Made by a program: the position numbers and the translations under genes. A DNA stretch of 64,000 nt from Mycobacterium sp. IS-3022 (GTDB lineage Bacteria > Actinomycetota > Actinomycetes > Mycobacteriales > Mycobacteriaceae): assembly GCF_001500065.1 (NCBI RefSeq), contig NZ_LQIN01000008.1, positions 46,177 to 110,176 on the forward strand, in the 5' to 3' direction. This document shows positions 8,476 to 17,199 of the stretch, piece after piece; the stretch's first letter is position 1, and each line of letters opens with the position of its first letter. Below the pieces are notes generated by a model. The model was not told where the DNA came from and made no database searches. It saw nothing but the letters and a program-made list of their open reading frames with translations.

Positions 8476-10118
8476 ACGTCCATTTCGACCAGGACTCGGC
8501 GCAGCAGCTTTCCGGTGGCGTTGCGGGGTAACTCGTCGACGAACACCACGTCGCGCGGGACCTTGTGCCGCGCCAGGTTGTCCTTCACGTACTGCTTGAT
8601 CTCCGCCGCATCCCGCGCCGCACCCGGCTCGGAAACGATGAAGGCGCGCAACCGCTTTCCGAACTCGACGTCGTCGACACCGACCACCGCCACTTCAGCG
8701 ACATCGGGGCGCTCCTCGAGCAGATTCTCCACTTCCTGCGGGAAGACGTTCTCGCCGCCGGACACGATCATGTCGTCGTCGCGGCCGTCGACGAACAGCA
8801 GCCCGTTCGCGTCGAAATGTCCCATGTCGCCGCTGGACATGTAGCCGTCGAGGATCTGCTTGTTCCGGCCGTCGGTGTATCCGGAGAACGGCGCGCCGTT
8901 GCGGATGAAGATCCGGCCGCGACGGTTCGCACCTACGACCCGTTGATCGTGTTCGTCATATAGCACCACCTCGCATGTCACCGGGGCGCGGCCCGCGGTG
9001 CCGGGCGCGGCACGAAGCTCGGCCGGGGTGGCGACGGTGGCGATGGCGCATTCGGTGGAGCCGTACATGTTGTACAGAACGTCGCCGAAGGTGTCCTGGA
9101 TCCGAGTGGACAGGTCGGGACTCAGCGCCGAGCCGGCGATCAGGATCACCTTCAACGACGAGGTGTCGTACCGGGCGATGACATCGGGCGCGAGCTCGAC
9201 CATCCGGTGCAGCATCGTCGGAACTGCGACCAACATGTCGGCCTTGTGGTCGGCGATGAGCTTCAACGTGGCCTCCGGCTTGAATCGCCTGGAGGTCACC
9301 ACCTTGTTGCCCAATGCGGCACCGACGGTGTAGGTGGCCCAACCTGTGCTGTGGAAGATCGGCGAGACAATGACCATGGTGCCTCTGCGGGGGAACGGTA
9401 TTCGGTCGACGATCTGCGCGGTGGCAAGCGGATTGACCGATTCCCGCGGCGCGCCCTTGGGCAGGCCGGTCGTGCCGCTGGTGAGGATGACCGAGCTACC
9501 GGCTTTCGCGGGTGGAGGCAGCGGCTCGGTGGAGTTCGTCGCGACGATGTCGTCGAGGGTCTGAGTGCCCGGAGGCAGCTCGGCGCCGTCGTCCACCCAG
9601 ACCAGCACGCGCGGCAGGTCGGTGGGCAGCGCGTCGAGCAGCGCGAGGAACTCGCTGTCGTGCAACATGACGCCGACGTTCTCGCGTTCGCAGACTTGCG
9701 CGAACTGCGGCTTGGCGAAACCGGTGTTCATCAGGACCATGCGGGCGCCGAGCTTGCCGCATGCGGCCATGGTGATCACCAGCCCACGGTGGTCGCGGCA
9801 CAGCACGCCGACGACAGAGCCCGCCGAAACGCCGAGCCCCCGCAGGCCACGCGCCAACGCCCACGATTGGTCGTCTACCTGCTTGTACGTCAATGTCCCG
9901 CGCTCGTCGACGATGGCCGGCAAGGTCGCATACCTGTGCCCACCGAGGATCGCCATCGTCGCCTGGGGGCCGTAGACGCGCGCGAGCTTGGCGCCCCGAA
10001 CCGTCGAATTCAGGTCCTTGACGTCGATGACGCCGGTCTCGACGAGTCGCTTGACGGCGCGACCCGCCTCGGATACGTGCTGCAGCTTCTGCCGAATGCC
10101 GGTCACCGCATCACCCAT
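8466..10118 (-). CDS. Acyl-CoA synthetase / fatty-acid-CoA ligase (FadD2/FadD12 type)
   Basis: 550 residues of the ANL adenylating superfamily. Core motifs: ILTSGTTGLPKGAPR (AMP/P-loop), YNMYGSTECAIA (A5), SSGDMGHFDANGLLFVDGRDDDMI (A7-A8 region, quoted in part as GDMGHFD and VDGRDDDMI) and the catalytic Lys in LPRNATGKLLRR near the C terminus. It activates a fatty acid as acyl-AMP and transfers it to CoA. The start is ATG at 10118 with a perfect GGAGG 4 nt upstream; a longer frame continuing through ttfA is spurious. Chain-length preference cannot be read. Divergent from ttfA across 114 bp; convergent with clpB through a strong terminator. Confidence 0.88.
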   Translation of the reverse strand: MGDAVTGIRQKLQHVSEAGRAVKRLVETGVIDVKDLNSTVRGAKLARVYGPQATMAILGGHRYATLPAIVDERGTLTYKQVDDQSWALARGLRGLGVSAGSVVGVLCRDHRGLVITMAACGKLGARMVLMNTGFAKPQFAQVCERENVGVMLHDSEFLALLDALPTDLPRVLVWVDDGAELPPGTQTLDDIVATNSTEPLPPPAKAGSSVILTSGTTGLPKGAPRESVNPLATAQIVDRIPFPRRGTMVIVSPIFHSTGWATYTVGAALGNKVVTSRRFKPEATLKLIADHKADMLVAVPTMLHRMVELAPDVIARYDTSSLKVILIAGSALSPDLSTRIQDTFGDVLYNMYGSTECAIATVATPAELRAAPGTAGRAPVTCEVVLYDEHDQRVVGANRRGRIFIRNGAPFSGYTDGRNKQILDGYMSSGDMGHFDANGLLFVDGRDDDMIVSGGENVFPQEVENLLEERPDVAEVAVVGVDDVEFGKRLRAFIVSEPGAARDAAEIKQYVKDNLARHKVPRDVVFVDELPRNATGKLLRRVLVEMDVTS

Positions 10119-10218
10119 CCGACCTCCTCCGTTGTGGATCACGCGTGCAGGCTGGAGCTTCACGCTATGTGATGGGGCTGTGATCTGGTTGAGTTCGGGT
10201 TTACGGACTACCTGCAAG

Positions 10219-10224
10219 TAGGCT
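10219..10224 (+). promoter_or_regulatory. -10 box of ttfA
   Basis: TAGGCT, 8 nt before the ATG at 10233, predicting a leader of zero to two nucleotides. Confidence 0.5.
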
Positions 10225-10232
10225 AGGGCGCA

Positions 10233-11069
10233 ATGGTTCCGCTTTGGTTCACGCTGTCCGCACTGTGCTTCGTGGGTGCGGCGGTGCTGTTGTACGTCGA
10301 CGTCGACCGTCGACGCGGGCTGGGACGCCGACGCAAGTCCTGGGCGAAGTCGCACGGCTTCGACTACGAGCACGAATCGAACGACATCGTCAAGCGCTGG
10401 AAGCGTGGCGTGATGTCGACCGTCGGCGATGTCACCGCCAAGAACGTCGTGTTGGGTCAGATCCGCGGCGAGGCGGTGTTCATCTTCGACCTCGAGGACG
10501 TGGCGACGGTGATCGCGCTGCACCGCAAGGTCGGCACCAACGTCGTCGTGGACCTGCGGCTCAAGGGCATCAAAGAGCCGCGGGAGAACGACATCTGGCT
10601 GCTCGGCGCGATCGGCCCGCGGATGGTCTACTCCACCAACCTCGACGCCGCGCGGCGCGCGTGCGACCGGCGGATGGTGACGTTCGCCCACACCGCCCCG
10701 GACTGCGCCGAGATCATGTGGAACGAGGAGCACTGGACGTTGGTGTCGATGCCGGTCACCAGCACGAGGGCGCAGTGGGACGAGGGCTTGCGCACCGTGC
10801 GTCAGTTCAACGACCTGCTGCGGGTGCTGCCGCCGACTCCACAGGCCATGGCGAGCCAGAGCAGCCAGGCCGCGCTGGCCCGGCGCAGCGGGTCGCCGAG
10901 CCGACCGCTCACCCCCGCCGGCCGCGCCGAACCGGCCCCCGGCCGCGCCGAGGCACCTCCGCGCCCGGAAGCCGCTCGCTACCCCCAGCAGCCGCCCGCC
11001 CGCCCCGATGCGGCCCGGCGGCAGCCGCCGTCGCGCAACGGACGGCAGTCGCCGCACTATCAGCGGTAA
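10233..11069 (+). CDS. ttfA: TtfA, trehalose monomycolate transport factor
   Basis: 278 residues, matching the size and layout of Rv0383c/MSMEG_0736 TtfA. One N-terminal membrane helix (WFTLSALCFVGAAVLLYV, about 4-22) precedes a basic segment and a cytoplasmic domain (about 40-205) with RMVYSTNLDAARRACDRRM. The last 70 residues are a Pro/Ala/Arg-rich disordered tail. TtfA is an essential partner of MmpL3 in moving trehalose monomycolate across the inner membrane for mycomembrane assembly. It lies next to clpB as in other mycobacteria. In M. tuberculosis the next gene in this group is pyrE; here it is an SDR. Near-leaderless promoter predicted. Confidence 0.82.
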   Translation: MVPLWFTLSALCFVGAAVLLYVDVDRRRGLGRRRKSWAKSHGFDYEHESNDIVKRWKRGVMSTVGDVTAKNVVLGQIRGEAVFIFDLEDVATVIALHRKVGTNVVVDLRLKGIKEPRENDIWLLGAIGPRMVYSTNLDAARRACDRRMVTFAHTAPDCAEIMWNEEHWTLVSMPVTSTRAQWDEGLRTVRQFNDLLRVLPPTPQAMASQSSQAALARRSGSPSRPLTPAGRAEPAPGRAEAPPRPEAARYPQQPPARPDAARRQPPSRNGRQSPHYQR

Positions 11070-11070
11070 G

Positions 11071-11076
11071 TAATCT
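11071..11076 (+). promoter_or_regulatory. -10 box of leaderless SDR gene
   Basis: TAATCT, 7-nt spacer, ATG at 11084. It lies in the 14-nt gap after ttfA, so the SDR may have its own promoter. Confidence 0.5.
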
Positions 11077-11083
11077 CTAGAGC

Positions 11084-11860
11084 ATGTCTCGCCCCGTCGC
11101 ACTGATCACCGGGCCGACGTCCGGCATCGGCGCGGGTTTCGCCCGCAGGTACGCCCGCGACGGTCACGACCTGGTCCTCGTCGCCCGCGACGGAGCGCGA
11201 CTCGAACGCCTGGCCGCCGAACTGCGCGGCGAAACCGGCGCGGACGTCGAGGTGCTCACCGCCGACCTCGCCGAGTCCGCCGACCGGGCCAAGGTCGCCG
11301 ACCGGCTGGCCGCCGGCGTGCAGGTGTTGGTCAACAACGCGGGGTTCGGCACCTCCGGCGAGTTCTGGACCGCCGACCTCGCGCTGCTGCAGTCGCAGTT
11401 GGACGTCAACGTCACCGCCGTCATGGAGCTGACGCACGCCGCGTTGCCGCCGATGCTGGCCGCGCACCGGGGCACGGTGATCAACGTCGCCAGCGTCGCC
11501 GGCCTGCTGCCCGGCCGGGGGTCGACGTATTCGGCGTCCAAGGCGTGGGTGATCGCGTTCTCCGAGGGCCTGGCCAACGGCCTGGGCGGCACCGGCGTCG
11601 GCGTGCACGCGCTGTGCCCGGGGTTCGTCCGCACCGAGTTCCACCAGCGGGCCGGCATCGACATGGACGGCACGCCGTCGTGGTTCTGGCTCGAAGTCGA
11701 CGACGTGGTGGGCGAGACGATGGCGGGCGTGGCCAAGGGCAAGGTGGTCATCGTGCCCGGCCTGCAGTACAAGGCATTGACCGTCGGCGGGCGGCTCGTG
11801 CCGCGAAACCTGGTGCGAGCGATGACGAAAGTCGTTGGCCGTGGCCGCAGCAGGACGTAG
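11084..11860 (+). CDS. Short-chain dehydrogenase/reductase (DltE/YqjQ-like SDR)
   Basis: 258 residues, classical SDR. The glycine motif TGPTSGIGAGFA (9-20) binds the dinucleotide; NNAG (about 84) and YSASK (about 148, catalytic Tyr and Lys) are present, and the conserved Ser lies in INVASVAGLLP. The C terminus (LVPRNLVRAMTKVVGR) is amphipathic and basic, as in SDRs acting on lipid-like substrates. Substrate unknown. It occupies the slot held by pyrE in M. tuberculosis, between the ttfA and Rv0381c-type genes. Confidence 0.85.
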   Translation: MSRPVALITGPTSGIGAGFARRYARDGHDLVLVARDGARLERLAAELRGETGADVEVLTADLAESADRAKVADRLAAGVQVLVNNAGFGTSGEFWTADLALLQSQLDVNVTAVMELTHAALPPMLAAHRGTVINVASVAGLLPGRGSTYSASKAWVIAFSEGLANGLGGTGVGVHALCPGFVRTEFHQRAGIDMDGTPSWFWLEVDDVVGETMAGVAKGKVVIVPGLQYKALTVGGRLVPRNLVRAMTKVVGRGRSRT

Positions 11861-11863
11861 AGC

Positions 11864-12772
11864 TTGCCTCACGTGCGTGCCCTGACCGCAGCGCTGGCAG
11901 CGATCGTCGTCGTCGCGGCCTGTTCGTGTTCCACTGACGATCGGTTGGCGCGACCCTACGCCGCGCAGACTGCGACCATCGGCGAATCGCTTGCGACGCT
12001 GGGCTGGAACATGTCGGTGTCGAACCTGCGTTTCGACGGCGACTACGTCCTGTTCGACGTCGACGCGTCACCGTCGGAACCCGGCGGCGCGCACACCAAG
12101 CCCGAAGACATCCGGTTCGGCCTCTACGGGGCCCTCGCACACCCGATCGAGGCCAACGCGATCGGAGCGTGCCGCGACGTGACCAACCTTGAGGTGCAAC
12201 CACTTTCGGCTCCGACGCCGGACCGCCTCACCGGCACGGTGTGCATCGGGCCGGCGCGCGACCAGGCGCAGGTGCGAGGCGTGTACGCCTACTCGCCGAG
12301 CGACCGGGTACCGGGCACCACCATCGCGCACCCGGTGGCGTTCCCCGTCGGGTTGCCCGCGGTCAGGGACAATGACACCGGGCTGTCGCTCAAGACCACG
12401 AGCCTCGACGCGTTCCGCGCCGACGGCGCCATGCTCGACGCGACGGCGCTGGGCGACCCGAACGCGTTCACCGGCAACGGCTACATGTTGATCGGCCTCG
12501 AAATCAGTGGCCTGGCCGAGCAGTACCGCGACGTCTCAGAGCAGCGTGGTGGGCCCGCGATGGTGTTGGTGTCGCCGACGCTGCCCCCGCCCGGACTCGA
12601 CCACGCGTGCGACGTCTACGGCGGTTCGGTGCTGGTGCTGCCCGACGCCTCCCGTGACGCGGTCCAGGTTCGTGCGTCGCTGTGCACCCAGGGGGAGATC
12701 AACAACGCCCTGCTGTATGCGACGGTTTCGCTGGTCGGCACGCATGCCGCGCTGTGGACCGAGGATGCCTGA
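11864..12772 (+). CDS. Conserved mycobacterial lipoprotein (Rv0381c-type)
   Basis: 302 residues. The signal peptide ends in VVAAC with the lipidated Cys at 20. The mature protein has a repeated arrangement: two beta-rich segments, each with a paired Cys region (AIGACRDV/GTVCIGP and DHACDVYG/ASLCTQGE), suggesting two disulphide-bonded modules. No catalytic motif is recognised. The start is uncertain: TTG at 11864 or GTG at 11873; both keep the signal peptide. Its stop overlaps the start of the downstream RNA methyltransferase by 8 nt, a pairing conserved in M. tuberculosis. Function unknown. Confidence 0.72.
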   Translation: MPHVRALTAALAAIVVVAACSCSTDDRLARPYAAQTATIGESLATLGWNMSVSNLRFDGDYVLFDVDASPSEPGGAHTKPEDIRFGLYGALAHPIEANAIGACRDVTNLEVQPLSAPTPDRLTGTVCIGPARDQAQVRGVYAYSPSDRVPGTTIAHPVAFPVGLPAVRDNDTGLSLKTTSLDAFRADGAMLDATALGDPNAFTGNGYMLIGLEISGLAEQYRDVSEQRGGPAMVLVSPTLPPPGLDHACDVYGGSVLVLPDASRDAVQVRASLCTQGEINNALLYATVSLVGTHAALWTEDA

Positions 12773-13439
12773 GCCGCCGGGGCAGGATGTCGCCGCCGCC
12801 GCGGCTCCGGGACCAACGGAGTGGGGTGAGGGCCCGGGCGTCGGTCCGTGGCCCGGTCCGCCGCCTACCGACCCGCGCTATGACCCCGTGCTGCTGCGCG
12901 ACGGCGACACCCGCAATGTCGTTGACGCATACCGGTATTGGACGCGGGAGGCGATCATCGCCGACATCGATACCCGCAGGCACCCGCTGCACATTGCGAT
13001 CGAGAACTTCGGCAACGACGCCAACATCGGCGCGGTGGTGCGCACCGCCAACGCGTTCGCCGTCCACACCGTGCACATCGTCGGCAGGCGGCGCTGGAAC
13101 CGTCGCGGCGCGATGGTGACCGATCGCTATCAGCGACTGCGCCACCACGACACCACCGCCGCACTGCTCGCGTTCGCCGCAGATGCCGGGCTCACCGTCG
13201 TCGCCGTCGACAACATCCCGGGCGCCGCGCGCCTCGAGACCACCTCGCTGCCGCGGGACTGCCTGCTGATCTTCGGCCAGGAGGGGCCCGGCATCACCGA
13301 CGAGGCGAGGGCCGGCGCCGCGCTGACCGTGTCCATCGCCCAGTTCGGCTCGACCCGCAGCATCAACGCCGGCGTCGCCGCCGGTATCGCGATGCACACC
13401 TGGATCACTCAACACGGGGACCTTTCGGCGGCCTGGTAG
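12765..13439 (+). CDS. TrmH/SpoU-family RNA 2'-O-methyltransferase
   Basis: 224 residues. After a proline-rich N-terminal extension (about 1-45), the SPOUT knot is complete: motif 1 NDANIGAVVRTANAF, motif 2 LLIFGQEGPGI, motif 3 SINAGVAAGIAMHTW, which bind S-adenosylmethionine and form the dimer interface. It should methylate a ribose 2'-OH in tRNA or rRNA; the target cannot be read. ATG at 12765 overlaps the upstream lipoprotein gene by 8 nt, implying translational coupling of two functionally unrelated proteins. A longer open frame upstream in the same phase is the shadow of the lipoprotein gene. Confidence 0.86.
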   Translation: MPEPPGQDVAAAAAPGPTEWGEGPGVGPWPGPPPTDPRYDPVLLRDGDTRNVVDAYRYWTREAIIADIDTRRHPLHIAIENFGNDANIGAVVRTANAFAVHTVHIVGRRRWNRRGAMVTDRYQRLRHHDTTAALLAFAADAGLTVVAVDNIPGAARLETTSLPRDCLLIFGQEGPGITDEARAGAALTVSIAQFGSTRSINAGVAAGIAMHTWITQHGDLSAAW

Positions 13440-13454
13440 GGCAGGATCGACACC

Positions 13455-14558
13455 ATGGATCAGCTCTGGGCCAACCGCGCAGCCAGCGCTGAGGCCGCGA
13501 TCGCCAAGCGACACCTCAAACGGCTGTGGGGCTTGCCCGGCACACAACTGGGCGTGGTCGCCTGGCCCGCGGCGCGGCAGCACCGACTGTTCGGCACGTG
13601 GCACTACTGGTGGCAGGCGCATCTGCTGGACAACCTCGTCGACGCGCAAGTGCGCGACCCGCGACCCGAGCGGCAGAAGATGATCGTCCGTCAGATCCGC
13701 ACGCACCGGTTGCGCAACAACCTTCGGTGGACCAACGACTACTACGACGACATGGCGTGGCTGGCGCTGGCGCTCGAACGCGCAGCCAGGCTGGCGGGGG
13801 TGCAGCGACCGAAGGCGCTCGAGAAACTGGCCGATCAGTTCGTCAACGCCTGGGTGCCCGAGGACGGCGGCGGCATCCCGTGGCGCAAGCAGGACCAGTT
13901 CTTCAACGCCCCGGCCAACGGTCCTGCGGCGATCTTCCTGGCCCGCTACGACGACCGGTTGCGCCGCGCCCAGCAGATGTCGGACTGGATCGACGAGACC
14001 CTGATCGACCCGGACACCCACCTGGTATTCGACGGGATCAAGGGCGGCTCGCTGGTGCGGGCCCAGTACACGTACTGCCAGGGCGTGGTGCTGGGCCTGG
14101 AAACCGAACTGGCCGCGCGCACCGATGACCCCGACCACGCCCGGCGGGTGCACCGGCTGGTCACGGCGGTCGCAGAGAACATGGCGCCCGACGGTGTCAT
14201 CAAGGGCGCCGGTGGCGGCGACGGCGGCCTGTTCAACGGCATCCTGGCGCGCTATCTCGCCCTGGTTGCGACCATGCTGCCGCAGGGCGGCGACGACGAC
14301 GGCGCGGCCCGCGACACCGCCCGCTCACTGGTGTTGCGCTCGGCCGAGGCGGCGTGGCAGAACCGACAGACCGTCGACGGGCTGCCCCTGTTCAGCGCGT
14401 TCTGGGAGCGCACCGCCGAAATCCCCACGGCCGCAGGCGGTCAGGCGCAGTTCGTCGAGGGTGCGGTCAACGCCTCCGAGGTGCCCGAGCGCGATCTGTC
14501 GGTGCAGCTGTCGGGATGGATGCTGATGGAAGCCGCCCACGCAGTGACCGAGGAGTGA
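13455..14558 (+). CDS. GH76 family alpha-1,6-mannanase-like glycoside hydrolase (Rv0365c-type)
   Basis: 367 residues with the alpha/alpha barrel of GH76. The Asp pair that acts as nucleophile and acid/base is in TNDYYDDMAWLALAL (about 96-103). Other conserved pieces are HYWWQAHLLDNLVDA, GGIPWRK and YTYCQGVVLG. GH76 enzymes cleave alpha-1,6-mannan, in mycobacteria the backbone of lipomannan and LAM. No signal peptide is visible, so either it is cytoplasmic or export is unusual. ATG at 13455 has GGCAGGA upstream. It overlaps the NhaA gene by 4 nt (GTGA). Confidence 0.85.
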   Translation: MDQLWANRAASAEAAIAKRHLKRLWGLPGTQLGVVAWPAARQHRLFGTWHYWWQAHLLDNLVDAQVRDPRPERQKMIVRQIRTHRLRNNLRWTNDYYDDMAWLALALERAARLAGVQRPKALEKLADQFVNAWVPEDGGGIPWRKQDQFFNAPANGPAAIFLARYDDRLRRAQQMSDWIDETLIDPDTHLVFDGIKGGSLVRAQYTYCQGVVLGLETELAARTDDPDHARRVHRLVTAVAENMAPDGVIKGAGGGDGGLFNGILARYLALVATMLPQGGDDDGAARDTARSLVLRSAEAAWQNRQTVDGLPLFSAFWERTAEIPTAAGGQAQFVEGAVNASEVPERDLSVQLSGWMLMEAAHAVTEE

Positions 14559-16411
14559 GCGCCTCGCGCTCGGTTCCGCGGATCGTCCGCCTGCTGCCGA
14601 CACGGTTCAGCCGCGACGCCAAGGCGGTAAAAACCGAAGAGAACACCGCGGCCGCCCTGCTGCTGCTCTTCACGATCGCCGCGCTCGTTTGGGCGAATTC
14701 CCCGTGGGCGCATGGTTATTGGGCGCTTCTCGACACCCACGTCGGGTTCACCTTCGCCGAGCACCGCTTCGAGCTGACCGTCAAACATCTGGTCAACGAC
14801 GGGCTGATGGCGTTCTTCTTCTTCATCGTCGGGCTCGAGGTGAAGCACGAATTCGCAATCGGTGAGCTGACCGACCGGGCGAGGGCGGCGGTGCCGGTGG
14901 TGGCGGCCATCGCCGGACTGGCGGTGCCCGCCGCGATCTTCCTGATGTTCAATCCGTCCGGCGAGAACGCCGAGGCGTGGGGTGTGGTGATATCCACCGA
15001 CACCGCGTTTCTGATCGGCGCGCTGGCGGTCATCAAACCGAAGTTCCCGGCACGGTTGCGGATCTTCCTGCTGACCCTGGCCGTCGTCGACGACGTCGGC
15101 GCGCTCGGCGTGATCGCGCTGTTCTACTCCGACCGCATCAGCGTTGCGCCGCTTGCGGTCTCGCTCGCAATCATCGTGGCGCTCGCGCTGGTGCAGTTCC
15201 TGCCGGCGGCGCGCGGTCCCGCCTACGCCGCGCTCGGCGTCGCGCTGTGGATCGGGCTGTTCATGGCCGGTGTGCACCCGACGCTGGCGGGCGTCGCCGT
15301 GGCGCTGCTGATTCCGGTGTTCTCGCCGGAGCGCAGCCAGGTAGAGGAGGCCGTCGCGCGCATCCGTGCGTTCCGGCAGTCGCCGAACTCGCGTTACGCC
15401 CGCGAGGTGACCCGCGGTCTGCGGGATTCGATCTCGATCAACGAACGCCTGCAGACCGGCGTGCGGCCGTATGTGTCGTTCGTGGTGCTGCCGCTGTTCG
15501 CGTTGGTCAACGCCGGGGTGGTGCTCGATGCGGCCGGCGTGACGGCGGCCCTGCGTTCGCCGCTGACGTGGGGCATCGTCGTCGGTCTGGTGGTCGGCAA
15601 GTTCGTCGGCATCACCACCTCGACGTGGGTGATGCGGCGCAGCGGTGTCGGCGAACTGGCGCCGGGACTGACGTTGCGCCGGATCGCCGGTGGCGCCGCG
15701 CTGTCGGGAATCGGTTTCACGATCTCGCTATTCATCGTCGACATCGCGATCGACGACCCGGGGCGCCAGGAACAGGCGATCATCGGGGTGCTGATCGCCT
15801 CGGTGGTCGCCTTCCTGCTCGGATGGGCGATCTTCCGCATCACCGACTGGCTCAGTCCGCCGGACCCGGTCGGGCTGAATCTGCTGCGCCCGATCGACCC
15901 GGACCGTGACCACATCAAGGGCGATCCCGACGCCCCGCTGACGCTCGTGGAGTACGGCGACTTCGAGTGCCCGTTCTGCAGCCGGGCCACCGGCGCGATC
16001 GACGAAGTGCGCGACCACTTCGGCGCCGAACTGCGCTATGTATGGCGTCATCTGCCGCTGGAACGTGCACACCCACGCGCGTTCGACGCCGCGCGGGCGA
16101 GCGAGGCGGCCGCGGCGCAAGGCAGATTCTGGGAGATGGCCCGGGAGCTGTTCGGCCACCAGGACGACCTGGAGTGGTCGGACATGTACCGCTACGCGGT
16201 GGCGGCGGGCTGCGACATCGAGCGGTTCGACCAGGACGTACGCGCGCACCCGTCGAAGGTGCTGCACCACGTCCAGGACGACGCGCAGGACGCGGAACTG
16301 ATGGACCTGAACTCGACGCCGACGTTCTTCGTCAACGGCAAGCGGCACAGGGGCCCGTTCGACGCCGCCAGCCTGATCCGCGCGCTCGAGAGCGGCCGAG
16401 TCGGCCGTTAG
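14555..16411 (+). CDS. nhaA: NhaA Na+/H+ antiporter fused to a DsbA-like thioredoxin domain
   Basis: 618 residues. Residues 25-435 are a full NhaA antiporter: about 11-12 helices, the paired Asp (VVDDVGALG, 179-180) for ion binding and the HPTLAGVAVALLIP segment. Residues 455-618 are a DsbA/Thioredoxin_4 domain with the CPFC redox motif (472-475) and a cis-Pro loop (STPTFFVNG). The fusion is known in actinobacteria, but how the two activities interact is unclear. The topology should place the redox domain on one face of the membrane next to the final helix. GTG at 14555 overlaps the GH76 stop (GTGA). The 3' end overlaps dedA by 4 nt. Confidence 0.87.
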   Translation: MSASRSVPRIVRLLPTRFSRDAKAVKTEENTAAALLLLFTIAALVWANSPWAHGYWALLDTHVGFTFAEHRFELTVKHLVNDGLMAFFFFIVGLEVKHEFAIGELTDRARAAVPVVAAIAGLAVPAAIFLMFNPSGENAEAWGVVISTDTAFLIGALAVIKPKFPARLRIFLLTLAVVDDVGALGVIALFYSDRISVAPLAVSLAIIVALALVQFLPAARGPAYAALGVALWIGLFMAGVHPTLAGVAVALLIPVFSPERSQVEEAVARIRAFRQSPNSRYAREVTRGLRDSISINERLQTGVRPYVSFVVLPLFALVNAGVVLDAAGVTAALRSPLTWGIVVGLVVGKFVGITTSTWVMRRSGVGELAPGLTLRRIAGGAALSGIGFTISLFIVDIAIDDPGRQEQAIIGVLIASVVAFLLGWAIFRITDWLSPPDPVGLNLLRPIDPDRDHIKGDPDAPLTLVEYGDFECPFCSRATGAIDEVRDHFGAELRYVWRHLPLERAHPRAFDAARASEAAAAQGRFWEMARELFGHQDDLEWSDMYRYAVAAGCDIERFDQDVRAHPSKVLHHVQDDAQDAELMDLNSTPTFFVNGKRHRGPFDAASLIRALESGRVGR

Positions 16412-17133
16412 CCCGGCTGCTCGCCGGAGTCGATCGGCGGCGCCGCGATCCCGGCCCGCTTGGCGGCCCGGCGCCGCTTGAACCACTCGATGAACATCGG
16501 CAGCACGGAGACCACCACGATCGCGATGACGATCGGCTCGAGCAGCTTCTGGATGATCTCGAACCGGCCGAGCCAGTAGCCCAACAGCGTCAGCCCGACC
16601 CCCCAGACGACGGCGCCGATCACGTTGAACAGCGTGAAGGCCCCGTAGTTCATCCGGGCAGCGCCGGCGGTCAGCGGTGCGAGCGTGCGCACGATCGGCA
16701 CGAACCGGGCGATGACGATCGCGAACGGGCCGCGCTGTTCGAAGAACACGTGCGCTTCGTCGAGGTACTTCTGCTTCAGGAACCGCGCATCCGGCTTGAA
16801 CATCGCGGTGCCGACGTTGCGGCCGATCCAGTAGCCGACCTGGCCGCCCAGGATGGCGGCGATCGGGATGAACACCAGCAGCTGCCACAGCTGGAAGTTG
16901 ATTACCTCGCCGCCGCCTTCGGCCAACGCGGCCGTGCCGGCGGCCAGCATGCCCGCCACGAACAGCAGCGAGTCGCCGGGCAGGATCGGGAACAGCACCC
17001 CCGACTCGACGAAGATGACCACCAGCAGCCCGACCAGCGCCCACGTGCCGAAGTAGCCGAGCAGCGTCATCGGGTCGAGGAAGTCCGGCATCAGCGCCAG
17101 CTGGTCGGTCGCCGCGAGGGCCGAGATGGTCAC
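16408..17133 (-). CDS. DedA-family membrane protein (Rv0364-type)
   Basis: 241 residues. It has the DedA/SNARE-associated core: FPILPGDSLLFVAGMLA (re-entrant loop), GYWIGRNVG, and the conserved FARFVPIVRTLAPLTAG-like stretch (here RFVPIVRTLAPLTAGAARM) followed by FNVIGAVVWG. About five or six membrane segments, with a basic C terminus. DedA proteins flip or recycle phospholipid and undecaprenyl-phosphate carriers and affect membrane potential. GTG start at 17133, with a TATCTT -10 box 8 nt upstream. Divergent from fba. Confidence 0.9.
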   Translation of the reverse strand: MTISALAATDQLALMPDFLDPMTLLGYFGTWALVGLLVVIFVESGVLFPILPGDSLLFVAGMLAAGTAALAEGGGEVINFQLWQLLVFIPIAAILGGQVGYWIGRNVGTAMFKPDARFLKQKYLDEAHVFFEQRGPFAIVIARFVPIVRTLAPLTAGAARMNYGAFTLFNVIGAVVWGVGLTLLGYWLGRFEIIQKLLEPIVIAIVVVSVLPMFIEWFKRRRAAKRAGIAAPPIDSGEQPG

Positions 17134-17141
17134 AGTGCCCC

Positions 17142-17147
17142 AAGATA
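17142..17147 (-). promoter_or_regulatory. -10 box of near-leaderless dedA gene
   Basis: TATCTT on the minus strand, 8-nt spacer to GTG at 17133. Confidence 0.45.
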
Positions 17148-17167
17148 CCGGTCGGCCTCCCCGGTGG

Positions 17168-17173
17168 GATAAT
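17168..17173 (+). promoter_or_regulatory. Probable -10 box of fba
   Basis: GATAAT (one mismatch to TATAAT) in the dedA-fba divergent region, giving a leader of about 20 nt that contains the GAGAGGA ribosome site. Confidence 0.45.
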
Positions 17174-17199
17174 CACCGAAACCGCCGAGAGGACCGCTC

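Noticed and set aside
10119..11102. N-terminal extension of the acyl-CoA synthetase
   Set aside because: It is antisense to ttfA and lacks family similarity; ATG 10118 has a perfect GGAGG site.
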